DNA from: Candidatus Limosilactobacillus intestinigallinarum
GTDB lineage: Bacteria > Bacillota > Bacilli > Lactobacillales > Lactobacillaceae
Direction: 5' to 3'
NCBI GenBank assembly: GCA_019117285.1
Contig: DXAA01000013.1
Location: 66,373-114,961, forward strand
DNA length: 48,589 nucleotides
Each line of letters begins with the position of its first letter. The stretch's first letter is position 1. The notes under the pieces were generated by a model that saw nothing but the letters and a program-made list of their open reading frames with translations, was not told where the DNA came from and made no database searches. A program made the translations under genes and the position numbers. Positions 41,587-48,589 of this stretch are shown piece by piece.

Positions 41587-43251
41587 ATGAGTGAACAACA
41601 TTTATACGACCTGATTATTGTCGGTGCCGGTCCCGCGGGGTTGTCCGCGGGCCTCTATGCCGGGCGGGCGACCCTGGACACCTTGGTTGTCGAGGGTGAC
41701 ACGGTCGGCGGCCAGGTCACCACGACCTCGGTGGTCTACAACTACCCAGCGGTCGAAAAGGTGGACGGCACCCAGTTGATGAACCAAATGCAGCGCCAGG
41801 TGGCGGACTTTGGGGTTGAAATCAAGCACGACCAGATCACCAAGTACGACGTTACCGGTGAGGTTAAGACCCTGACCGGCAAGAGCGGGGCGACCTACCA
41901 GGCCCGCAGCGTGATCATCGCCACCGGGGCCAACCCACGCAAGGTTGGCTTCCCGGGCGAGGATGAGTTCCGCGGCCGGGGGATCGCCTACTGCTCGACC
42001 TGCGACGGTGAACTCTTCACCGGCCTGCAGATCTTCGTGGTCGGCGGTGGCTATGCAGCCGCCGAGGAAGCCGACTACCTGAGCCGGTTTGGCAAGCACG
42101 TCACGGTCCTGGTCCGTGGCGACCACTTTACCTGCCCGCCACTGACGGCGGCCCGGGCCCTCAATAACCCGAAGGTCAGCGTCGAGTACAACACCGAGGT
42201 CAAGCGGGTCGATGGTGATGACTACCTGACCAGCGCGACCTTGGTCAATAACAAGACCGGCAAGGAGACCGTCTACCACGTCGATGCGGGTGACAACACC
42301 TTTGGGATGTTCATCTACGTCGGCACCGAACCGGCGACCCAACACCTGGACGGCATCGTTGACCTGGACAAGACCGGCTACATCAAGACCGATGACAACG
42401 GTGCCACCAACGTGCCTGGCGTGTACGCGGCCGGGGACGTGATCGTCAAACCGCTGCGCCAGATCATCACGGCCGCGGCGGATGGGGCCACAGCAGCCAC
42501 CGCCGCCGAGGCCTACGTCACCGCCCAGAAGCAGGAACAGGGGATCCCGATCCACGCTGCCGTAGCCAAGAAGCCGGCCAAGACGGTGGGTCAGACCTCC
42601 CAGTTGGACAAGCAGGAAGAGGTCACGCCACACCAAGGCAACTGGCTGACGGCGGACATTGACCAGCAACTGCGGCCAATCTTTGACCGCCTGACCAAGG
42701 GCGTTACCTTCCAGGTCAACACCAACGATAGCGACCTCAGCCAGCAACTGGTCAGCTTCGTCACCGAGTTTGTCGGTCTGGATGACCACTTCACCCTGAC
42801 CACGGTCAAGGGGGACGACCAGTACCTGCCGATGCTGAAGCTGTTGGACAGCGACGGCAATGACACCGGCCTCCACTACGCCGGGATCCCAACTGGCCAC
42901 GAGCTGAACTCGCTGGTCCTCGGGGTCTACAATGTGGCGGGTCCTGGCCAGACGATCGCCCCAGAGATGGCCGACCGGATCAAGCAACTCGGTTCGGTCG
43001 ACATCCGGATCGGGGTCTCGTTGACCTGCCACTTCTGCCCGGACGTGGTGGCGGCTTGTCAGCGGATGGCCTCCTTGAACCCGGGGATCACGGCGACGAT
43101 GATCGACCTCCAACACTTCCCAGAATTGCGTAAGGACAAGAAGATCATGTCCGTGCCGGCGACGATGATCGGTGACGATCCGGTCATCTTCGGCAGCCAA
43201 TCCCTGGACGAACTGGTCACGGCCGTGGAGAAGCACGAACAGCAGAATTAA
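41587..43251 (+). CDS. NADH:peroxiredoxin reductase with permuted AhpF modules
   Basis: A 554-residue flavoprotein likely to reduce AhpC. Residues about 1-315 are a thioredoxin-reductase-like module: IIVGAGPAGLSAGLYAGRA (FAD), CSTCDG (redox pair Cys136/Cys139), VVGGGYAAAEEADYLSRFG (NAD(P)H site) and GVYAAGDV. After a linker of about 40 residues, residues about 356-554 look like the tandem thioredoxin-fold N-terminal domain of E. coli AhpF, with SLTCHFCPDVV (Cys481/Cys484). In E. coli AhpF this part comes first and the reductase last; here the order is reversed. It works downstream of ahpC in one operon. I would call it functionally AhpF, but the symbol is left empty because of the architecture. 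Confidence 0.9.
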   Translation: MSEQHLYDLIIVGAGPAGLSAGLYAGRATLDTLVVEGDTVGGQVTTTSVVYNYPAVEKVDGTQLMNQMQRQVADFGVEIKHDQITKYDVTGEVKTLTGKSGATYQARSVIIATGANPRKVGFPGEDEFRGRGIAYCSTCDGELFTGLQIFVVGGGYAAAEEADYLSRFGKHVTVLVRGDHFTCPPLTAARALNNPKVSVEYNTEVKRVDGDDYLTSATLVNNKTGKETVYHVDAGDNTFGMFIYVGTEPATQHLDGIVDLDKTGYIKTDDNGATNVPGVYAAGDVIVKPLRQIITAAADGATAATAAEAYVTAQKQEQGIPIHAAVAKKPAKTVGQTSQLDKQEEVTPHQGNWLTADIDQQLRPIFDRLTKGVTFQVNTNDSDLSQQLVSFVTEFVGLDDHFTLTTVKGDDQYLPMLKLLDSDGNDTGLHYAGIPTGHELNSLVLGVYNVAGPGQTIAPEMADRIKQLGSVDIRIGVSLTCHFCPDVVAACQRMASLNPGITATMIDLQHFPELRKDKKIMSVPATMIGDDPVIFGSQSLDELVTAVEKHEQQN

Positions 43252-43262
43252 ACCCTAAAATT

Positions 43263-43306
43263 AATCCCTCCCAGGGCTCAACAGTGAGCTTGGGAGGGAT
43301 TTTTTG
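43263..43306 (+). terminator. Terminator after the ahpC operon
   Basis: AATCCCTCCCA (43263-43273) pairs with TGGGAGGGATT (43291-43301), inner GCTCA/TGAGC, then six T residues to 43306. Confidence 0.92.
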
Positions 43307-43562
43307 CAAAAAAATTTGCCTATATTTGGGGGAACGGCCGGTGGTTACCGCAAGGAAATTAGGTGGATCGCGGCCGTTCATCAATCTGTTAGCGAAATAT
43401 CATACTATCTTTGCGAGATTAGTCCAATAGGCGTCGATTACAAAATGATTGAACTTATCACTTAATAGTTGTAACCTGAATTTAGTTCTAATGTTAGTAT
43501 ATTATTAGCAAATAATGATATCTTTCTTAGAATGAACCCTCTAACGAAGGGAGGTGAAAAAA
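43307..43562 (+). promoter_or_regulatory. AT-rich leader of the adhesin gene
   Basis: Noncoding. It holds an inverted repeat AACGGCCG (43333-43340) / CGGCCGTT (43371-43378) with a 30-base loop, then an AT-rich stretch. TTGTAA (43469-43474) and TATATT (43498-43503) are promoter-like but 23 bases apart, and I cannot name a confident pair. The strong SD GGGAGGTG is at 43549-43556, and CCCT/AGGG (43537-43551) could weakly mask it. Confidence 0.45.
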
Positions 43563-46500
43563 ATGAGATTTCGATTGCAATGCAAACGCGCGATGACAGT
43601 CTTTCTGGCATTGTTGACGGTGATTCTAGCATTTTGCTTTATGCGTCCCGTTAGTGCCGACCAGACCGTGACCCCAACGTCGGTGACGACCGTGACGAAC
43701 CAACCAAACGCACCGAACAAGGGTAACCAATCCACCCAGTCGATAGCGCAGGCTTCATTAGCAACCGGGAATTCTCAACAGACGAATCAGTCCACTTCCG
43801 CAACGGCAAGTGATGGAGCTAACGCAAACAAGTCCGCAACCACGGCAGCTAAGTCTGCTGAGGATAACTTATCGGCTGCTAAGAAGAACGCCCAGTCAAC
43901 GGCGGATCAACCGCAGCCAACGTCAGGAAGCAATGATTCACAAACAATGAATATTCGGGAAAGCAGGACGACTGCAACCCCACAGACGTTAGCGGCGGAG
44001 AAGGCGACCCAAGCGACTGCTGGGCAGGAGATCCAGCCAACCAGCATTAACGCCACGATCACCGACGCGAGCGGGAATGAAGTCCCGGCGGGGCAGACCC
44101 CGCAGGTCAACCAGTATTCCCCGTTAAACATCCACTTCAGTTTTGATTTGACGGGTAAGAACGTTCAACCTGGGGACTACTTCAATTTCACGATTGGTAA
44201 CAGTGGCGACCACCTGAGTGTCCAGAATGCCTCGATCCAGTTGTATGATCAGAACAGCAAGCACATTGGCTATGTTGACCTGACCAGCGCCAGCGGCCAA
44301 ATCAATGGTCGGGTGACGTTCACCACCACCGGTAGCGATGCTAATGGTGAGTTCGACGTGCAACTTAAGGTTAACGGGAATAACACGAGCAGTGGGACCA
44401 CCGTTCCGGTAACGATTACCCTCCCTAACGATCACAAGATCACCGGGGAGTTTAAGTACGTCCCGGGAAGCGATGCCCCTGAGGAGCAGTTTAGCAAGTA
44501 TAGCTATAACAGCAAATTGGGTCCGGATAAGAGCAATCCTAAGGCGACTGACCCAGATTACTACACGCCGGACGACATCACGAAGGGGAACCTGACCTAC
44601 GCGATTCGGCTGATCCACCATCATGGGGATGCCGAATACACGAAGGCAACGATTACCGACCAGTTACAGACCCCCGGTTTCACGTATGACCAAAAAAGTT
44701 TTCTTCTTTATAAGACGCACTGGACATACACCGAGGGTGACGATGGCAGTTATCACTGGAGCAGTGGTAGCTTGCATAACATTCCTTCATCGGACTACAC
44801 ACTGACGATCAGTGCTGATGACCGGAGTTTTACCATGGACTTCGATACGCCAACGCTTGGTGATGGTGATGGTTACATCATCTTCTACCGGCTCCTCTAC
44901 AACGGTGAACCAGTTAACAAGATCACTAATGTAGATGACAAGCCAGCTGATGGCACAGTCATCCACAACACGGCCGAGCTGAATCGTCCCGGTGGTAAGA
45001 CAATTACCTACCCACAGACGATGGTGATCAGCGGCAGTGATGGTAAGGCGCAGGTTAAGTTCTTTACCATTACGGTTACCAAGACTGACCAGAGCAACAA
45101 GCCCCTGGCAGGTGCAACGTTCCAATTGATCCGGAACTCGGACAAGAGCGTTGTTCAGACCAAGACAACCGGGGCTGATGGTAAGTTAACCTTCGATCGG
45201 CTTTTACGTGATAACTACACGTTGCATGAGCTTGTGGCGCCAAGTGGTTATGACTTAGCAAAGGATGTGCAGATTAGTTCTGACGACTTTGCGAAGACGC
45301 ATGATTACGCGGTGACCATCAAGGATGAGGTTGTCCCAACGACCTCCGTCAAGGTAACGAAGAAGTGGGATGACAACAACGACCAGGATGGCATTCGTCC
45401 GAAGAGCGTTACGGTTGACCTTTTAGTTAATGGTGTTAAGGATGGGCAATCCAGAGTGCTGAATGAAGACAACAACTGGACGGCCACCTTTGATAACCTG
45501 CCGGTAAGCCAAGACGGTGAGACGATCGAGTACACGGTTGCAGAAGAGACCGTAGCTAACTCTAAATATACGGCTAAGGTAACGGGTGATGCCAAGAGTG
45601 GTTTCACGATTACCAACACCTATACGCCAGCGACGACTTCCGTCAAGGTAACCAAGAGTTGGAATGATAACGACAACCAAGATGGTAAGCGGCCGGATAA
45701 AGTTACGGTTATCCTGTTAGCCAACGGTGAAGAGACTAAGCACTCCATAGAGTTGAGTAAGGCCAACAATTGGACTGATAGTTTCACGAACTTGCCAGTA
45801 TACAAAGACGGTAAGAAAATCAACTATACAGTTGAAGAAGAGACAGACGATAAGCTTGCTAACTACACGTCTAAAGTAACGGGTGATGCTACTCAAGGCT
45901 TCACGATTACTAACACGGAAAAGGCACAGCCAAAGCCAGAAGTTACTTCCGTTACGGTAACCAAGAGTTGGGATGACAACAATAACCAAGATGGGCTTCG
46001 TCCAGATAAGGTTATTGTTGACCTCTTAGTCAACGGTAGTAAGAATGGGCAATCCAAAGAGTTGAGTAAGAGCAACAATTGGACAGCCACTTTTGATAAT
46101 CTGCCGGTAAGCCAAGACGGCCATGCGATTACGTACACGGTTGCAGAAGAGACTGTAGCCAACTACACGCCTACGGTAACGGGTAACGCCAAGGATGGCT
46201 TTATCATTACCAACACCCACAAGCCGGCAACGACTTCCGTCAAGGTAACCAAGAGTTGGAATGACAACAACGACCAAGACGGCCTTCGTCCAAAGAGCGT
46301 TACGGTTCATCTCTTCGCCAACGGTAATAAGACTGACCAATACAGAGTGCTGAATGAAGGCAACAATTGGACGGCTACCTTTGATAACCTGTCGGTAAAC
46401 CAAGCCGGCCATGCGATTACGTACACGGTTGCAGAAGACGGTGTAGCTAATTACACGTCTGCAACAACTGGTGATGCCAAGGATGGCTTTACCATTACCA

Positions 46501-48589
46501 ACACCCACAAGCCAGCGACAACTTCCGTCAAGGTAACTAAGAATTGGGATGACAACAATGATCAGGATGGTCTTCGTCCGACGAGCGTTACGGTTCATCT
46601 CTTCGCCAACGGTAATAAGACTGACCAATACAGAGTGCTGAATGAAGGCAACAATTGGACAGCCACCTTTGATAACCTGCTGGTAAACCAAGCCGGCCAT
46701 GCGATTACGTACACGGTTGAAGAAGAGGCTGTAGCTAATTACACGCCTACGGTAACGGGTAATGCCAAGGATGGCTTTACGATTACCAACACCCACACAC
46801 CAGCGACGACTTCCATCAAGGTTACTAAGAGTTGGGATGACAGCAACGATCAGGACGGTCTTCGTCCAAAGAGCGTTACGGTTCACCTGATGAATGGTGA
46901 CCAGGTTGTTCAGACCAAGGTCTTGAATGCGGAAAATCACTGGAGTGCAACCTTTGATCAGCTGGCCGTTAATGAAGACGGCAAGCCGATCACTTACACG
47001 GTTAAGGAAGACGGTGTATCCAACTACACGTCTACGGTAACGGGTAATGCCAAGGATGGCTTCACGATTACCAACACCCACACGCCAGCGACAACTTCCG
47101 TCAAGGTAACCAAGAATTGGGATGACAGTGATGATCAGGACGGCATTCGTCCGAAGAGCGTTACGGTTCACCTGATGAATGGTGACCAGGTTGTCCAAAC
47201 CAAAGTCTTGAACGCGGAAAATCACTGGAATGTGATCTTTGATCAGCTGGCCGTTAATGAAAATGGCAAGCCGATCACTTACACGGTTAAGGAAGATGGT
47301 GTAGCCAACTACACATCAGCGGTAACGGGTGATGCCAAGGATGGCTTCACGATTACCAACACCCACACGCCGGCAACGACTAACTTGACTGTCAATAAGG
47401 TTTGGAAAGATGCCGATAACCAGGACGGCTTACGTCCAACAAGCATCAAGATTAACTTGTTGGCTAATGGTCAAGTTGTTAAGACTGTTGACTTGACTGC
47501 TGCTGGCAACTGGAGCGGTGGTTGGACTAATCTGCCGGTATACCAAGCTGGTAAGAAGGTCACCTACACGGTTGAAGAAGCTGACGTTCCAGCCGGTTAT
47601 CAGGCCACGGTTAATGGCAACACGATTACCAATACTCACACGCCAGTGACGATTTCCAAGAGCGTCACGAAGCAGTGGGTTGACAATGATAATCAGGATG
47701 GTATCCGTCCAACTGAAATTACCGTTAACCTGTTGGCTAATGGTAAGATCGTTAAGACGTTGACGCTGAGTGCTACTAACAACTGGACCGCTACGGTAAA
47801 TGGCTTGGCACAGAAGACGAAGGGCCAAGATATTGATTACACTTGGCAAGAAGCCAATGTCCCAGCCGGTTACCAGGCTAAGGTTGATGGCGACACGATT
47901 ACCAACACTCACACACCAGCGACTATCGCGAAGACGGTTACGAAGCAGTGGGTCGACAATGATAATCAGGATGGCATCCGTCCAAACGAGATTACCGTTA
48001 ACCTGTTAGCTAATGGCAAGGTCGTTAAGACGTTGACGCTGAACGCCGCCAATAACTGGACGGCTACGGTAAACGGCCTGGCACAGAAGGCTAATGGTCA
48101 AGATATTAAATACACTTGGCAAGAAGTTAATGTGCCGGACTGTTACCAAGCTACAGTTGATGGTGACCTGATTACCAACACTCACACGCCGGCAACGATC
48201 TCCAAGAGCGTTACCAAGCAATGGGTCGACAATGATAATCAGGATGGCATTCGTCCAACTGAAATTACTGTTAACCTCTTGGCTAATGGTAAAGTTGTTA
48301 AGACGTTGACGCTAAACGCCGCCAATAACTGGACGGCCACGGTAAACGGATTAGCACAGAAGGCCAATGGTCAAGATATTAATTACACTTGGCAGGAAGC
48401 TAATGTGCCAGCTGGCTACCAAGCCACGGTTAATGGCAACACGATTACCAACACTCACACGCCGGCAACCATCACAAAGACGGTTACGAAGCAGTGGGTC
48501 GACCATGATAATCAGGATGGTATTCGTCCAACTGAGATTACCGTTAACCTCTTGGCTAATGGTAAAGTAGTTCGGACGTTAACGCTGAG
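43563..48589 (+). CDS. Cell-surface adhesin with CnaB stalk repeats (3' end missing)
   Basis: An open frame of 1675 full codons running off the window. Start ATG 43563, six bases after GGGAGGTG. Signal peptide residues 1-32 (basic start, hydrophobic core, cut at VSA-DQ). Residues 33-160 are Ser/Thr/Gln/Asn/Ala-rich. Residues 162-498 form a head similar to MSCRAMM IgG-like N2-N3 domains (SPLNIHFSFDLTG, QPGDYFNFTIG). Residues 499-593 are a prealbumin-like domain (KPLAGATFQLI, LHELVAPSGYDL). From 595 come twelve CnaB repeats, each with the isopeptide Lys (VTKxW), the Glu (YTVxE or YTWQE) and Asn (ITNT). The sortase motif must lie beyond the edge. Ligand unknown. Base use is more AT-rich than the core genes. 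Confidence 0.93.
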   Translation, partial: MRFRLQCKRAMTVFLALLTVILAFCFMRPVSADQTVTPTSVTTVTNQPNAPNKGNQSTQSIAQASLATGNSQQTNQSTSATASDGANANKSATTAAKSAEDNLSAAKKNAQSTADQPQPTSGSNDSQTMNIRESRTTATPQTLAAEKATQATAGQEIQPTSINATITDASGNEVPAGQTPQVNQYSPLNIHFSFDLTGKNVQPGDYFNFTIGNSGDHLSVQNASIQLYDQNSKHIGYVDLTSASGQINGRVTFTTTGSDANGEFDVQLKVNGNNTSSGTTVPVTITLPNDHKITGEFKYVPGSDAPEEQFSKYSYNSKLGPDKSNPKATDPDYYTPDDITKGNLTYAIRLIHHHGDAEYTKATITDQLQTPGFTYDQKSFLLYKTHWTYTEGDDGSYHWSSGSLHNIPSSDYTLTISADDRSFTMDFDTPTLGDGDGYIIFYRLLYNGEPVNKITNVDDKPADGTVIHNTAELNRPGGKTITYPQTMVISGSDGKAQVKFFTITVTKTDQSNKPLAGATFQLIRNSDKSVVQTKTTGADGKLTFDRLLRDNYTLHELVAPSGYDLAKDVQISSDDFAKTHDYAVTIKDEVVPTTSVKVTKKWDDNNDQDGIRPKSVTVDLLVNGVKDGQSRVLNEDNNWTATFDNLPVSQDGETIEYTVAEETVANSKYTAKVTGDAKSGFTITNTYTPATTSVKVTKSWNDNDNQDGKRPDKVTVILLANGEETKHSIELSKANNWTDSFTNLPVYKDGKKINYTVEEETDDKLANYTSKVTGDATQGFTITNTEKAQPKPEVTSVTVTKSWDDNNNQDGLRPDKVIVDLLVNGSKNGQSKELSKSNNWTATFDNLPVSQDGHAITYTVAEETVANYTPTVTGNAKDGFIITNTHKPATTSVKVTKSWNDNNDQDGLRPKSVTVHLFANGNKTDQYRVLNEGNNWTATFDNLSVNQAGHAITYTVAEDGVANYTSATTGDAKDGFTITNTHKPATTSVKVTKNWDDNNDQDGLRPTSVTVHLFANGNKTDQYRVLNEGNNWTATFDNLLVNQAGHAITYTVEEEAVANYTPTVTGNAKDGFTITNTHTPATTSIKVTKSWDDSNDQDGLRPKSVTVHLMNGDQVVQTKVLNAENHWSATFDQLAVNEDGKPITYTVKEDGVSNYTSTVTGNAKDGFTITNTHTPATTSVKVTKNWDDSDDQDGIRPKSVTVHLMNGDQVVQTKVLNAENHWNVIFDQLAVNENGKPITYTVKEDGVANYTSAVTGDAKDGFTITNTHTPATTNLTVNKVWKDADNQDGLRPTSIKINLLANGQVVKTVDLTAAGNWSGGWTNLPVYQAGKKVTYTVEEADVPAGYQATVNGNTITNTHTPVTISKSVTKQWVDNDNQDGIRPTEITVNLLANGKIVKTLTLSATNNWTATVNGLAQKTKGQDIDYTWQEANVPAGYQAKVDGDTITNTHTPATIAKTVTKQWVDNDNQDGIRPNEITVNLLANGKVVKTLTLNAANNWTATVNGLAQKANGQDIKYTWQEVNVPDCYQATVDGDLITNTHTPATISKSVTKQWVDNDNQDGIRPTEITVNLLANGKVVKTLTLNAANNWTATVNGLAQKANGQDINYTWQEANVPAGYQATVNGNTITNTHTPATITKTVTKQWVDHDNQDGIRPTEITVNLLANGKVVRTLTL
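45345..47381 (+). repeat. CnaB repeats 1-7 (class A)
   Basis: Seven repeats start at 45345, 45639, 45948, 46236, 46524, 46812 and 47097, with units of 285-309 bases (95-103 aa). Repeats 4 and 5 share long identical DNA stretches and the same 288-base period; 6 and 7 are a second close pair (both with VHLMNGDQVVQTK). This implies recent duplication or conversion. Confidence 0.9.
47382..48589 (+). repeat. CnaB repeats 8-12 (hybrid plus class B)
   Basis: Repeat 8 starts at 47382 and mixes features of both classes (YTVEEADVPAGYQ). Repeats 9, 10, 11 and 12 start at 47655, 47928, 48201 and 48474, at an exact 273-base (91 aa) period, and share VTKQWVDNDNQDG and ITYTWQE-type segments. Repeat 12 is cut by the window end. 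Repeat 10 has P-D-C-Y in place of P-A-G-Y (codons 48138-48143), adding a cysteine. Confidence 0.9.

Noticed and set aside
41602-43236. Minus-strand 544-codon open frame
   Set aside because: Antisense to the disulfide reductase gene. High GC at third codon positions removes stops on the other strand; its product is Gly/Asp/Arg/His-rich and unlike any protein family.
46026-47225. Long minus-strand open frame (399 codons) across the CnaB repeats, and its minus-strand neighbours
   Set aside because: The frame repeats with the same period as the adhesin repeats, has no SD, and is antisense to a clear coding frame with a signal peptide and CnaB motifs.
45345-48589. Regular repeats that could be taken for a CRISPR array
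   Set aside because: The repeats are 273-309 bases, protein-coding in frame, with no short repeat/spacer alternation and no cas genes.
1-48589. tRNA, rRNA, IS elements, prophage or toxin-antitoxin genes
   Set aside because: No cloverleaf, rRNA segment, transposase, integrase, terminal inverted repeats or typical paired small genes were recognised on either strand; a proper scan was not possible by eye.

Overview
The window looks like a chromosomal segment of a GC-rich heterofermentative lactobacillus, most likely Limosilactobacillus (L. fermentum/L. mucosae relatives). This rests on the Firmicutes housekeeping gene order, lactobacillus-type promoters and Shine-Dalgarno (SD) sequences, strongly GC-biased third codon positions, and a large Gram-positive surface adhesin. 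The species assignment is inference from gene order and composition, not from a database match.

Region 1 (1-29150) is a conserved core block, almost entirely on the + strand: gmk-rpoZ, coaBC-priA-fmt-rsmB-prpC-prkC-rsgA-rpe-thiN, rpmB, asp23-fakA-recG-plsX-acpP, rnc-smc-ftsY-ylxM-ffh-rpsP-khpA-rimM-trmD, one APC permease, and rplS. It covers transcription, coenzyme A synthesis, replication restart, initiator-tRNA formylation, rRNA and tRNA modification, Ser/Thr phospho-signalling, membrane lipid initiation, chromosome condensation and the signal recognition particle. Compared with the Bacillus subtilis order, def, rlmN, fapR, fabD, fabG and ylqD are absent from their usual places. The ribosomal protein genes rpmB, rpsP and rplS have their own strong promoters and a distinct T-ending codon choice; rplS carries a probable L19 leader RNA.

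Region 2 (29194-40916) is accessory metabolism in short units on both strands: an MFS metabolite symporter, nagB, a small secreted protein (-), a lipoate ligase plus GcvH-like two-gene unit, an APC permease (-) divergent from a degenerate transaldolase-like protein, two drug-efflux-type MFS genes (-), a calcineurin-like phosphoesterase, a zinc-independent S14 gene, and an unrecognised protein with a long disordered middle.

Region 3 (40914-43306) is a peroxide-defence pair: ahpC plus a flavoprotein disulfide reductase whose AhpF-type modules occur in the reverse of the enterobacterial order. PerR-like inverted repeats flank the promoter.

Region 4 (43307-48589) has an AT-rich leader and the first 1675 codons of a secreted adhesin: signal peptide, Ser/Thr/Gln-rich stretch, MSCRAMM-like head, one prealbumin-like domain and at least twelve CnaB stalk repeats. 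The gene runs off the window.

The most interesting points are the domain-permuted peroxiredoxin reductase, the orphan lipoyl-protein/ligase pair, the transaldolase-like protein lacking the Schiff-base lysine, the CoaC domain lacking the usual cysteine, and the CnaB repeat array, which falls into two sequence classes. I found no tRNA, rRNA, IS element, prophage or CRISPR array.
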